Assembly (NCBI GenBank): GCA_029204225.1
Contig: CM055098.1
Span: 49,476,277 to 49,540,276, forward strand
Reading direction: 5' to 3'
DNA from: Diphasiastrum complanatum
Lineage: Eukaryota; Streptophyta; Lycopodiopsida; Lycopodiales; Lycopodiaceae
Length of the DNA: 64,000 bases
Shown here in pieces: positions 49,457-60,996 of the stretch. The notes beneath the pieces are model-generated. The model worked only from the letters and a program-made list of their open reading frames with translations, made no database searches and was not told the DNA's origin. How positions within the stretch are numbered: position 1 is the first letter of the stretch; the number at the start of each line of letters is the position of its first letter. The position numbers and the translations under genes are program-made.

Positions 49457-52215
49457 TTGAGATCATATTTTCACCTTGAGATCCATCATTGAGGAGGCTA
49501 AGGCTAGGAGAGAGCGTGTATACTACTGCTTTGTGGATTTCCGCAACATTTACTGATACAGAGACTTCGGGACCGTGGCTTCCAGGATGATATCATGCAG
49601 GCAGTTGTGGCATTGTGCAGACGAGTTATTGGCCGGATCCGAGTATCAGGAGTTGTATCACCAGAGATAGAGAGTACCATTGGGGTTAAGCAAGGATGTC
49701 CTCTCTCACCTACTCTTTAGTTTATATATAGATGAGCTTGAGCAGGTTATACAGACCATAGATGCAACGCGATTCGCGATCAGAAACGCGTTTCTGGATT
49801 TTCCCAGAATCACGCAAAATCGTTTTTTTTTTTTGAAATTTTTTTAGGCAATATGGGTATCAGATGAAAGCTCTGATTGAGAGCATTATAATTGTGTAGT
49901 TTGCCGACTGTTTCGGGTGCGAAACACCAAAAAGTGTGTTTTCACTCAGGGAGTTGGAAGGCCAAATCATGAAGAGGCCTTACCGTCGGGGCCGGGGTCT
50001 ACCGGCAGCCCCCGGACCCCGCCGTTGGGGGGCATTGCCCCCCAAACCCCCCACTGGGGGGCTACCGCCCCCCGAACTCCCTGTTTCCCGGGGGACTACC
50101 TCCCCCCCGTAGATAAAAATGGGGTCCAAATGCGTGTCGAGAAGGGCCCAATATTTATGACCCCAACTGTATACACATTGCACTCACATCTCTAGTGAAA
50201 TGATTGCAAAAGTGATCATCATCCATACAGTTGATAGCCCAAATTGTAGGATTAACATTTACTGAAAACCAGAGCAAATGACAACCAGATAGCTACTGAA
50301 GATAAGATCTGTTTGTGCCTCATCTACTGCACTTTTGAGAGGCAAAACGTTGGTTTGACCATTGATCCCCTAAAAGAATTTCAGCCATAAGCTACTTTTC
50401 CAAAAAAAAAAAAAAAAAAAAGTTTTTTTTTTTTGCGATTTTGGGTTCAGAATTGCGATTCGCGAATCGCGGACCCAGCAAATCGTGATTCGGTGCATCT
50501 ATGATACAGACAGAGGGAGGTGAGGGATGCACATTGGGTGACCTCGTTATCTCTATCCTATTATATGCTGATGATGTGGTTTTGCTTTCGAGGACGAGGG
50601 AAGGTCTGCAGCGGCATCTTGATGCGCTTCACTCTTTTTGTACTCAGTGGGGATTATCAGTGAATGTGGCCAAAACCAAAGTTATGGTATTTAACACCTC
50701 CAGATCTTTCATGATGCGACAGGTGCTTCTATGGGAGGAGCATCCACTTGAGGTAGTTGACTCCTACACATATCTAGGCGTGGTATTTTTTGGTTCCACT
50801 TTCAGCATGCGACATGCGGCATTGTCCCGGTTACGGAAGGGCTATGCATCGTTGGTAGATTTGGAGAGACTATGTTTCAGCTCACACATTAGAGATGCGA
50901 CTAGTAAGTGTCGACTCTTTGACACTATGGTAGTTCCCTCAGCTCTATACGCATCAGAGACATGGAGTACTGGCTTGACGGCTACCGAGTGGGCGCGCAT
51001 CTTACAACTTCAGATTCATATGCTATCTCGGATGATACGGGCTAAGTCCTCTATACCACATCATATTATATTGGCAAAGTTTGTCGTCCCCCCTATTCAG
51101 ATAGAGGCATTGTTCCATATTGTCACATTCATACAACGCCTGGAGGATCTCTAGGGTAGAGGCACACACTATGCTGCAGCAGCTTTGTCGTCCTCCCAGC
51201 ACCTACATTCTGAGGGACACTCCTTTTCGTCGTATTCCCAGGCCTATCGTCTCCTCTCCACATTGAGTATTCACATTACGGATCTACCAGCTGGTACTCA
51301 TCAATATATTAGAGGATACCTATACAGGGCATATCTTCAGAGCACTTGGCAGGATTCATCTGGGGTGAAGACAAAGTTTTATCGGGCACATTTTCTATCC
51401 CGGGATCCTGTTGGGTATCCCATTGTACCCAGATACCTAGTGGACAGTATCTCACACAGACTACGGATAGTGATGGGTCAGTTCCGGGTTTCCTCTCACC
51501 AGCTAGCTGTTGAGACTGGCAGATACAGTGGCATCCCGAGAGATGCTCGGATTTGTAGTACGTGTGATCTACATGATATAGAGGATGAGTTTCATTTTCT
51601 CTTCAGATGCCCAACCTACTATGAGATTCGAGGGAGATACTACTGCTTGTTTCAGGATCATCCATTCACACTCTCTACCTTGATATCGTATGAGGACCCC
51701 AGATGTGTTGCGTTGATGATCCAGGAGATGACAGACCTGCGTATGGCCAGACTAGACGCTGACACCTCCCCCTTGATACAGCTGAGCATACAGGAGTGTC
51801 TATCCCGCCGGAGACAGAGGCAGGAGAGTAGTGATTTTGATGGAGAGGTTGAGATTCCAGATGCCACCATACGTAGACGGCAGAGACAGTGTCGGCAACC
51901 AGAGAGACAGCCAGCCCACAGACCATAGCCTACAGCTTCACGGCAGCATAGACGCCACCGACCATCCACTTGGCGACAGAGAGACGCAGTTCGCTCAGAG
52001 ACAGTGCCACATTATACTTTACATCATTTTTTCACAGGCGGAGAGAAATCTATATGATGATTGGCTCTCCTTGTGCGTACCACTATTTCATGTTTTACTG
52101 TAGTCTTGTTTCTTTTAGGTGGTAGAGCTTTCACCGGGCATACTTGACATGTACCTTTTTTGAGTCCTATGTACCTTGGGTATTCCGTGGACATTAATAA
52201 AGATCTTTCTTTCTT

Positions 52216-52290
<75 letters not shown>

Positions 52291-55200
52291 AGTTGTACGT
52301 GTTGAGTTTCATTGCAAGCATGCTAATTGTAAGGAGAAGCACCTTAAGATCTCGCTTCCAAGACACTCACAAAGGAGTAATTGTGGAGCCAAACCGCCCA
52401 ACCAAGTAGAAGCTATCAATCAATCTCCAATAGCCACACCCCAAAGCCACTGTTGTGCATGTGTCCATGCAAGCCTACTGCATTCCTATACATGCAAGTC
52501 ATTACTATTGATACTTTACATCATGCCAATAACCATCCTAAACAATGCAATAGCTCCACATGTCAATAAATGTGTGCCTGGGTCCTCACAAGGTTATTAA
52601 TTGCATTTCTGGCCTAGTTCGAAATGACGAGGCGTAACTAATAAACTCATACATTAAAGTACCGAATATCCATGTCAAGGATTATTTCGAATACCGGACA
52701 TGGACGTAACATTAATAGATATCTAAAAGTCGCAACTACTTGAGTATACTTTTAAAAGGAACATTGGAGATATGTATGCTTTGTCTCTAGGCAACAAATA
52801 TATTCAAAACTAGAGGCTTTTATTCAATTTGCACCACTCAAATATTGAGCTTAGATAACCATTTAGGTGGTATGTGTCACAAGAAAGCAATACAGGCAGG
52901 TCTCATACAGGGAAATGAAGAAAGATAAAAGATCCTTCCAACCATCTTTGCTGACCTTAGCAAAATGATGCCAAATAGTCTTGAAAAAAAATATCATCAC
53001 TTCAAACTCCAAATTTAAAAGTTGTAGCTCTAGATAGCCTAAAAGACTTAGTTATCTGTTTGTAAAGAGGATAAAGGAACCTTTTGTGAGTTGAGCAACG
53101 ATGCTGATGCAAAAATTTTAACCACCTGCAGATCTTTGCCATGCTTGACCAATAAAGATGAATAGTGTGAAATTGAAAATCATCCCAACCCACCAAGTCT
53201 AGGCACACAATGCAAAAGAGATCTACCTATAGAAAAGCCTAAAGATGTCAGGCCTCCAAAAGTCAGGCCACAGAAGCTTCCAAAGCCCAGTGAAGTGACA
53301 TATATAGTACCTTAAACATAGCACATGGATGACCATAACCCTCAAAATTGGAAACATTGATCATTGATAAAATTGAACAAATTAGAAAAGATAACTTAAA
53401 ACATTCACAAGCACACAGGTCCGAATCTTATACCTGCCATCAGCTTTCCCTCCCTTTTGCAGTTTTGTAATCCACCATTCAAAAGCCTGTGTCAAATTGT
53501 TGGCATTCCAACTCTTTATATTGATTACAAGCACCCCGGTATTGATTAAGCAAGTTCTGGGCTCCAAGAGCTCATCAGCTAACCAAGGGACTTGTTTCTC
53601 TTCTGCTTTGAGTGCATCTAAACTTGTAAGACTTGGGAATTGTGAGTAGTTTAGAAAGCAATCCTCTACAGCAGAGACAGCTTTTCCTTCCATGTCAATG
53701 TGAATCAGTTCCTCAACGTCATCCTACAAAGAGTTCAGATAAAATTATGTCAAGAATGATTAGAAGGCTAAAGTAAAAGACTATGCTACCACTCTGTCTA
53801 TTGTGACCTGATTAGTTTGAGATCCTTGAGACACACACCTGCACAACCACATCCGAGTCCAGGTAAATAAAGCGCTCAATGTCCTTGTAGACTAGAGGAA
53901 TTTGAGGAAGTACAAAATTGTACATGCTATAAGGTTCTTCAATTCTTGTTGCCTTTTGAGGAACTGTATAATTTTGAAGAGCCTGAATGGCAATTACGTC
54001 CCTGCCAAGATGAAAGCTCATGCTTGTTTATACAAATTTTTAAATCCAGATCACTTACATCAGAGCTGACCAACATGGATGCATTGTGTCACAGGATGCC
54101 AATTGGTTGAATAATGACAATAGAGTTCACATATATAAACATCTTGAAATTTCAGACGCTGCTAACAATCAAAATTCCCTTCATGAAAGCTGGTGTCATC
54201 CTCACAAGAGGAATTTGAGTCTTAGCTCAACTTATGAGGGATCTGAATTATGGAATCAGGAGACTGTACGTCTATTATAATTAAACAGTTGTGAAGCTTG
54301 GAGATTCTACCCTGAAAGTATGCATTGGCCTATGGAAACCTTACGACTTAGAGTGATTCAACACTGTTATGGTACTACCATAACCACTCTGTTCATGGTA
54401 GTATTATTGCAATGGCAGCATGAAACCTTCAGAATACATGTAAAAGATGAAAATTCCAACTATATTAGAGGAAAACAACTCACACTAACAACTAAAACAA
54501 TGGGCTTGAAAGCAGAAAAATACTGGCACATAAATGTTTCTTGCAACTAATTAACAATGGATAAAATGCAAATATAAGACTATAGGCAAAAAATTGTACC
54601 ATAAGAACATTTCCAGATTTGAAAAACTGTAAGGTTCCAATACAGGCAAGCATGAGGATAAGTAAAAAACAGAGAAGAAGCGCATACCCCACCATCTCAA
54701 TTTTGACATCAAAGTAGTGCTTTAACTTGTACAACCAATTAGCTTGAACAACATCAGGGACAATAAGGTGGAAGTGTAAATGCCCGCGATTCCTGAATCA
54801 AACAAGTTACTATAAATATGGACAGAACGAGTAAAGTATCAGAGAACAGCAAACCAGCAACTATAAAGAAAAGAAAAGCATAAGAAAAAGTGTCTGTTTT
54901 GACAATGTTGCTCAATACCAACGTCAATTGACATACATTAACTAGCAGCTATCAAGAATATGAATATGAATCAGCTCCAACACATCCAATTGGTAGAGAC
55001 TTGAACCAGCAGAATGATAAATAAAGTGATGAAACTACACCAAACTTGCTCAATATGATGCACAAGTTGTAAATACTGGACAGCTACCCCAAAACATTGC
55101 ATAAACAACTTCGAATCATGTTGGACCTACCGATGATGCAACAAGACATAAGTACGAGTGGACTGAAGGTACCTCAAAGCTGTTCCCATGCATGTATAAG

Positions 55201-58200
55201 TCCCTGCAAGAGCTTCCTGCAATTCTAAGGCTTGAATGACCATAAAGCCTAATTCCAAGTAGTAAACACCCAAACCCACTAGTAAACACCCACACCCACA
55301 TACCATGTGCTAACCTCTGAGGAAGACCTTGCTTGGCTGATTAACAAGCGTAGCTTCCATAGTAGTGTCACCTCAAGTCCACAATCCTCTTGGAAACACA
55401 AGAATAAATTCTCTCTCATAGCTCAGCATGCTTATATAGCTATCAGCCCACCTACCTTAAGGGTATTCTTTAGGTTATGTAAAATCTTCTGATCTATCTA
55501 TCTTAAGTTCTCAATCCTCAAGTTCTTTACACATTAAGAATTGGATTACTAACTCATCAGCCGACCATGAAGTCAATCCAGACTTGTTTTTGAGCCATAG
55601 AGCTATTGATACAGCATAGTCTAGAGCTATGATGAAGACTTAGAAAGATATTTGCATCCCTTAACACCAACACCAACCACCGCATCCCTTTGATAGTACC
55701 AACTTGGAACTACATGACATACTCCTTACGACCTATCATGGTCTACACTATGATTTAAATCTTGAACACCAAAGGCCACACACACGAGCAATGTGGATCT
55801 TTTGCTGAGCCTTTTGTATCTCCTTTTTGGGATGATTGTCTCTCATAGTAATGCTCATCTAATACAATATGCAATATACCATAGCAATTACCACATTGTT
55901 TTTCCTTTCATTCACTATCCGATACAAGACTTCCAAAGTTAACACTTGCATCAACTTGGTGGCCTCAACTCTAGCTAACTACAAATGTTGTCAATATATA
56001 ACCAATGTGAAACACAACTCTACGCCCTACAGCAATGCCACCAAAACTTGAGCACATGTACTAGCTCGCACATTTTCTAGCTCGAATATGAATACTCTTG
56101 CTAGAAAGGAGTTGCTACAAATTCTCAACTCTAAACTCGTCCCTCCAAACTAGCTGGTGTGATAAGTGAAGTCGTCCCATCCTAAGGTTTCCCTTACACG
56201 CCCTTCATTTGCCTTTTGGTCTTGGGCCACACGTTCCATCAATGGTTGACTAGACGATTAACTAGCGTGCCATTCCTCAAGGTGACTATAAGGTGCGGTG
56301 ACTAATGACAACCACCCTCATGCCCGGGTGCCCCATCATGCTTCGATGGTCACTGGACCACCCCGGCCTAATACTAGCTAGCCCCAATCCTAGTCCAAAT
56401 TGCTTACGAACATGACGACTGTGTGTTCAAGGGTGACTACTTGCCCACCTTGCTAATTAATATCATGTGGTACATTGGGTTGCAAATGAAGCACACCCTA
56501 CATAGATTGATGAAGGATGGTGATCATGACCATTATCACCGGTCCTATGAACCTTAGAGCTATTGTCCGTACAAAATGATGTTTGGTCCACTATCGAGCC
56601 CTATCAAGAGTGAACTTCTTGCTCCCATCTGGCATCTAGCCTACGCTTGTCTATGACAGCACCACTTGCATCTGTCTCTAGGGGTAACTATCATTTTCAA
56701 TGCCTCAAAACCATCTTGTATTTCAACACTACAGTGTAGTATGATGTTACTATCCATAATTGGCCTAACAAGGGAGCAGCTACCTTTGGAGAGAATCTCA
56801 GTAGATCTGCAATAAACATTGCAAAGTCCAAACACTATTTCAATATAGATAATATTGTTGTTATACATGGCTACCATCTCTCTCATTGTTTGTTCCATCT
56901 TCGTTCTTGTTCTTTGGTTGCGTGTGAATGATTAGATTAATTGTTCTACAGCTTTATCTTCCACTAGGATCTCCACAACACTATGGCATCCAATGAATTG
57001 TTCTAAAAAATCAAAGAAGGAAAGAATCAAAAAGATCATCATACAAGATGCATAATGCATTGCATTACATAGGCACTATAGTACATGGGGAAAAAAAGTT
57101 TAGCTAGGAACAAAATAAACCACCAAACTATACATCATCATTGCAACCTATAGGATGAAAATGTTCAATCTCTTTTTTTTCATAGCCATTTATAGCACAC
57201 CTAGATTTGTTGACCACCTTAGTCCACCCTTATTTTCAGTTGAAAGCAATTTGTCAAGCCAACTTTTTACATTGGATTAGGACATATAAGTGTGGAGCAT
57301 TCAATTGGAAGACTAGATGGAAACCTATTATTTGAATTTTCATCATGCTAAAGGACTCCTCTCAAATATGGAGGAGTTGAGGCCCAAATGGAAACTCTAG
57401 GTATAGTGTTTAGGCTCTACACTAAATTAAATAGAGACATTGCTCATGGCTTAAATGCTAGCCAAAAGTTCTCCTCTTCAATGGCCTGGCAGTTTTAATG
57501 TAATCAAAGGTTCAGATGTCTTTTGATCGATTCAAAAATATTTTTAAATAGACTATACATAGCTATCAAACACCATAACTAGGTTACCAATAAGCCAATG
57601 ATAATTAAATCAGGTCGAAAAATCCTTTCAAAAAAATTCTCTTTTGATACAACCCACTTTGAAAACAATGAAGTACAAATGATACCTCGCATTGACGATG
57701 GTAGAGTTTATCAGAACCAACAAAGGTCGAAGATCCATCTCGTTGGTAGAAACAAACACATGCACTGTGGGCTCCTTTATCCCCTTCAAAAATTGTGTCG
57801 CAGTGGCATGCTCTTCATTGGCACCCTCACTACTAGATGCAACTCCCAACATATCCTGTAAAAAACTTTCAAGTTTAATACTTCCTATTAACAATATAGA
57901 ACAAGATATTCAAGGTCTTACTTCATCTATGTCAATGCAAATGCATGCCTCTTGAATAAGGCCTAATCCTCATACATCATAATATGCCACCAATGTCCTG
58001 ATTGTTGTAGTCTGAAAATCTTTCATATTTCATGGAAATTTTTGTAAGTGGTAAACAACTCCTAGTCAAGAAAAATGTGATACGTGAATGAAAGTAGTCA
58101 ACTTTTCGTACCACAAGCCAATTTTTTTAAGAAGCTGTCGGAATACAGATGATGCTATACATGAAATGTCTTTTGAATGATATAGGTGTTCTATGCCAGA

Positions 58201-59133
58201 TTTTACGTTATAATCAATTTTGAGGAACGATTACAGTAAAAAGCTAGTAAATAACTCGTGTAAAATCAAAATACACCTGTGCCGGTACCATAATAGCAAA
58301 TTATGTGAACACAATCACCCCGATCTTTAGATTGGCTATAAAAAATTTCTGAAGCACGTATAGAACGAACTCCAGGAGGAAACAAACATGAGGTTACTCA
58401 AAACCTTAAACCTGCAGCTATATCCTGCATATGGTAGTGAAAAGGTCTAGAAGAATGAACACGGTTCTTCTTTCTCACCAATGAGCATTGACGTAGTACT
58501 GGACAATGAGTGCCTGTCTGATGAAAATGGCCAAATTGTAATCTCACTATCCATTCAATCCTTCATGGTACCAAACATGAAGCACGCCACAGGGACTTTA
58601 GGAGAATTTTACTTAAACCTTCATTCAATATGCAATCATGAGGTAGATATTCTGATAAGGAGTAATTGAGATTGAAATTGAATGGAAAAACAACTGTAAT
58701 CCAACCGACCTAGAAAATGAACGGAGAAAAATATTGTGATATAATTTATCAATTCAAGGGGAAATAAAGCCTTTCCTCCTGTATAAAGAGGACTACGTAC
58801 ATGTGCTGAAACATTGCTGGAAGGAACATCATGCTTCTGCAAACTGTCAAAGCGGCTGGCAGAGATACGGGAGCCTTTGGGATCAAGGGGAATCCAAGTG
58901 CGAGTGGGATCGGCAGGGTGGCGAACATGCGTGGCGGGCAGCAATTGCAGCAAGAGGAATCCGATGCAAGCCGCCAAGGCTAGAAACTGTAAGCTCCTGC
59001 GCGGCGTGGGGGAAGGAGCCACAAACTGTGAGTTGGATGATGATGATCCAGCAGCAGCAGCATCGTCGCGAGAATGCGAGGTTGGCCTCTTCGTTGGTAG
59101 AAGGCCGCTCCTGCTCGCGCTGAAATCAGGCAT
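36838..59133 (-). CDS. GT8 family glycosyltransferase, six exons, complete
   Basis: Golgi-type GT8 enzyme, expected to transfer a sugar from a UDP-sugar in cell-wall or glycan synthesis; the exact donor and acceptor cannot be read. Exons: 59133-58801, 57855-57686, 54792-54688, 54001-53839, 53723-53434, 37207-36838; phases close and give 476 aa. N-terminal tail, then a membrane anchor at residues 48-66 (SLQFLALAACIGFLLLQLL), so type II topology. GT8 domain starts VHVFVSTNEMDLRPL (about 149); DxD metal site is Y249-L-D251-S-D253-VVV; INTGVLVIN at 317-325; KLLQFSGKYKPWL at 417-429. Odd points: the usual His of HFxGxxKPW is Gln420, and intron 5 is 16.2 kb. GATL members are usually intronless, so this is not a typical GATL. 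Related to the GAUT/GATL group; subfamily unsure. Confidence 0.93.
37208..40440. other. Intron 5 sequence, nothing recognised
   Basis: Unremarkable AT-rich intronic DNA with no transposon protein, paired repeat or RNA gene that I can see. Confidence 0.35.
40447..40556. repeat. TTCCAA-rich minisatellite, two ~57-bp units
   Basis: Units 40447-40502 and 40503-40556 each have hexamers of the CTTCCA/ATTCCA type, then a CATCACATCATCATCAT-like tail. A short hairpin GTTCCG...CGGAAC precedes it near 40410-40434. Confidence 0.75.
40557..41932. other. Intron 5 sequence, nothing recognised
   Basis: No coding or terminal-repeat signal seen. Confidence 0.35.
41955..42056. repeat. Subterminal GGTACCGC repeats of the hAT element
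   Basis: At least five copies of GGTACCGCC or close variants within about 100 bp, some forming GGTACC palindromes. The right end has a similar shorter cluster at 48002-48040. Confidence 0.85.
42315..42323 (+). promoter_or_regulatory. Possible TATA box for the plus-strand ORF
   Basis: GATAAATAA about 175 bp upstream of the ATG at 42496, in a GC-moderate region. Reasonable spacing for a start near 42350, but not proven. Confidence 0.35.
42496..42840 (+). CDS. Unrecognised intact 114-aa ORF carried in the hAT element
   Basis: ATG at 42496 with G at -3 and +4, stop TAG at 42838-42840, no internal break. It faces the transposase (convergent). The product is highly charged: likely helix at about 12-46 (EARRKLEEDIRRHNERHRKQ), an Ala/Pro linker, a second likely helix at about 66-100 (LDEQIGMNFTRRQLIMVKER) and an acidic tail EGEESVEDQ. 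No cysteine at all and no known domain. hAT elements normally encode only a transposase, so this could be an accessory protein, a captured gene piece, or chance. The frame remains open while the transposase in the same element has collected stops. Confidence 0.6.
   Translation: MAERIPPKPEGEARRKLEEDIRRHNERHRKQEADIAEMLRQTQERHPELQIPAPAVALAPAVELDLDEQIGMNFTRRQLIMVKERAVRRRANQEAERERQNNAPNEGEESVEDQ
43326..47681 (-). pseudogene. hAT transposase (BED, DUF659, dimerisation region), broken
   Basis: ATG at 47681. BED finger CRYCLVEFAASLTRLKDHLHGTH; DUF659-type block with catalytic Asp in SDGWTD and second Asp in VVMDNATN; CVAHDIDLL follows. Exon 1 runs to 45799 with TAG at 47115-47117 and 46221-46223. 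Exon 2 (45703-45359) has MTELRFIWETRWNYFHRS; exon 3 (45270-45110) has CERNWSTW, the third catalytic acid, with a frame slip and a TAA soon after. Exon 1-2 joining does not keep frame. From 45057 an extended tail follows: acidic, then Pro/Ala-rich, then two AT-hook-like motifs GPGRPKGAPNKKG and KRGRPRRV (near 43600-43680), with TAG at 44362-44364 and 44185-44187. Cannot make a full protein as it stands. Confidence 0.9.
48059..49310. other. Intron 5 sequence, nothing recognised
   Basis: No coding motif or paired terminal repeat seen. Confidence 0.3.
49315..49375 (+). mobile_element. LINE 3' tail without body
   Basis: GTCTTATGTACCTTTTGGTATT and GACATTAATA match the 3' end of the LINE at 52162-52200 (GTCCTATGTACCTTGGGTATT, GACATTAATA). 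It leads straight into a CT array, as the other copy does. Confidence 0.7.
49376..49453. repeat. (CT)n microsatellite after a LINE tail
   Basis: Pure CT array between a LINE 3' tail and the 5'-truncated start of the next LINE. Confidence 0.95.
49757..50503. mobile_element. hAT-type MITE inserted in the LINE, 747 bp
   Basis: Perfect 10-bp inverted ends CATAGATGCA, then imperfect similarity, and a perfect 8-bp duplication ATACAGAC (49749-49756 and 50504-50511). Removing it restores the reading VIQTEGG of the LINE RT. It shares the initial CATAG with the larger hAT at 41941. No transposase coding. Confidence 0.93.
49988..50110. repeat. G/C-run hairpins inside the MITE
   Basis: Alternating runs of six G and six C, for example TTGGGGGGCATTGCCCCCCAA and CTGGGGGGCTACCGCCCCCC, which can pair into stacked hairpins. 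Confidence 0.85.
52207..52287. repeat. (TCTT)n(CT)n tail of the LINE
   Basis: Begins as TCTT repeats directly at the LINE 3' end and turns into pure CT, so the microsatellite appears to have grown from the LINE tail. Confidence 0.9.
52328..52711 (-). mobile_element. Solo Gypsy LTR, copy B
   Basis: Minus strand TGTTACGTCCATGTCC to CTTCTCCTTACA, 384 bp. Flanks are CTAAT (52323-52327) and TTAAT (52712-52716), a 5-bp duplication with one mismatch. Matches LTR E at 60997 along its length, including TTCTACTTGGTTGGG. Confidence 0.8.
52717..53433. other. Intron 5, proximal part
   Basis: Plain intronic sequence between the solo LTR and exon 5 of the GT8 gene. Confidence 0.35.
54793..57685 (-). other. 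Intron 2 of the GT8 gene
   Basis: 2.9 kb, GT donor after 57686 and CAG acceptor before 54792. No transposon protein or paired repeat seen in it. Confidence 0.7.
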
Positions 59134-59150
59134 CTCTCTCTCTCTCTCTC
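59134..59150. repeat. Short CT/GA run in the 5' leader of the GT8 gene
   Basis: On the minus strand a GA run lies right upstream of the ATG. GA-rich leaders are common in plant genes. Confidence 0.7.
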
Positions 59151-59359
59151 CCTCGTTTCATTCATTCATTGATTAAGGATATGGGGATGTTTTAGTCGGG
59201 TTGACGATGCAAAGCTAAATTGCTTGTATCCAAAGCACAATGTATTATTCTATGGATCTTGTAAACCTATAAAAAGCAAGCTTTCCATTGAATGCAATTT
59301 GCACCATATCTATCCCACTTAAATAGAGTCAATCTTGAACAATATTACTATTCTCTTCT

Positions 59360-60996
59360 AAATACTATGATATGTATCTTGATCCTGATGGGCCTCATGC
59401 CATCCTGCCCGTTGAATATGTCGCTTGGTCTTCGTTTCAGTCTTCTCACTCCTTGCTTGATGCCTCTAATGTCTTGTAGCAGTTCCCGCATCATACATGG
59501 ACTAACTGTCGCCTGGGACCCTCTTTCTACTCAGCAAGGCTAGATCGATTTTATCTATCCTCCTCTGCTAACTGGCTCCGGCTTCTGAAAGCTGAGGCTC
59601 ATCAGTTCACGGCTCTTTCTGATCATAGTCCAGTCCTGCTTCTTTGTTCCTTCCATGCCCTTTCGGCTGTCTCCTTTCATTCCCCTTACATTATGAACTC
59701 CTCCCTCCTATCCTCTCCGACTATTTGTGATGCCCTGCAGTCCACCCTAGCTTCTTCCCCCTCTTTTGCTGACATGCTTACTAACGAATCGGCCCTTCTT
59801 AGGCATGCTGGTAAACCCTTCTCTCGCTCTCGTTCTAGGTTACGTGCCCTGGCACTGACCCTTCTGCAAAAAATAATTGCGGCCCAGACTGTGGCTAAGG
59901 ACTCCACACTTTACTCTGATCTCCAGCTGCATTGCCAAGTCATTCTCCGTCGCCATGATTATCATCTGGCCACATGCCTTATGCTTCGCTCTAAACTCAA
60001 CTAGCTTCGCCAGGGCAATTTGCCCACATCCTTTTTTTTTTGTGCCTTACGCCGCAAGCACTCCTCTTCTTTTATTCACGCTCTTTCTATTTCGGGCTCG
60101 GTCATTTGTGATTCCTCTGCTATGGTCCAGGCATTTCTCTCCCTTTTTCAGTCCTTTCAGCCTGTGACTCCCTCGGACCCCCTGGATCTTCAATCCTTTT
60201 GCCGCACTGAGCACTTCCTTTCTTCTGATCAAGTCTCCATGTTGGACGAGCCCTTCTCCTTTTCTGAGTTCCAGGCGGCCCTCCACTCCTTGCCTCTTGG
60301 CAAGACTCCAGGACCGAATGAGGTCATTCCTAAATTTTTCCTCCAGTTCTGGGATATGTTGGCTCCATATTGCTAACCTAGCTTGCTCTGCCTCCATTCT
60401 GCCCATGTCCATCTCTGAAGGTCTAGTCAAACTTATCCCCAAGGTCTCTTCACCTCTTTTGATCTCCGACTTCCGTCCTCTCACTATGTTGAACACCTCT
60501 TACAAAATCTTGGCAAAAGTCGTGGCCCATCGTCTGTCTCCCCTCCTTCACTCCCTTCTCTCCCCTGAGCAGTTTGGTTTTGTTAAGGGCCGGAACAGTA
60601 TGGATTCCATCCTCAATGTATGGACTATTGTTGATTCTCTTGCTGCCTGTCGTCCCCTCTCTTATCCTCCGTCTGGATCTCGACAAGGCCTTTGATAGAA
60701 TCAGCTGGGATTATATTTGGGCCACTTGTCAGGCCTTTGGTTTTCCTTTGTCCTTTCTAAACTTCGTTCGTGCTCTTTACCAATCCTCGTCGACCAAGAT
60801 CCTCTTCAATGGTTGTCTCTCTGCTTAGTTTGCCCCTACTTTTGGCATTTGCCAAGGCTGTCCTTTATCTCTCATGCTCTTTGCGATCGCTACGGAACCT
60901 CTCTCCTATGCTTTCCACTAAGCAGCCTCCCTCTCTCATATCTCTCTAGTCCTAACTCCTTTGGGGCCACTTTCCCATCAGCTCTTTGCTGATAAT
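59360..60996 (+). mobile_element. L1-type LINE ORF2 fragment, truncated at both ends
   Basis: Endonuclease C-terminus: SARLDRFYLS and ALSDHSPVLLL (59540-59640). Linker, then RT: LGKTPGPNEVIPKFFLQFW (60290-60350), DFRPLTMLNTSYKILAKVVA (60460-60520), QFGFVKGRNSMDSIL, RLDLDKAFDRISWDY with the first catalytic Asp, and QGCPLSLMLFAIATEP. Ends LFADN, with the RT FADD box cut by an LTR at 60997. Frameshifts at about 60370 and 60660, several stops. A different lineage from the LINE at 49470. Confidence 0.92.

Larger units (their letters stand above)
49470..52206 (+). mobile_element. 5'-truncated LINE (RT and zinc-finger C-terminus)
   Basis: RT blocks in order: RERVYYCFVDFR, then GFQDDIMQAVVAL and IESTIGVKQGCPLSPTL (frameshifted), SLYIDELEQVI, then after an inserted MITE SILLYADDVVLLSRTREGL, with the catalytic YADD intact. 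From 50504 to 51928 the frame is open apart from one TAG at 51152-51154. The tail holds a zf-RVT-like C-x2-C...H...C region (CSTCDLHDIEDEFHFLFRC). The 3' end is ATTAATAAAGATC followed by TCTT repeats and a CT array. Opposite strand to the host GT8 gene. Confidence 0.92.
37208..53433 (-). other. Giant intron 5 of the GT8 gene (16.2 kb)
   Basis: Donor GTATAAG follows 53434 and acceptor TTGGCAG precedes 37207. The exon phases (2 then 1) match and rebuild an Arg codon. It contains, from high to low coordinate, a solo LTR, a LINE with a hAT MITE, several CT arrays and a whole hAT transposon. Confidence 0.88.
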
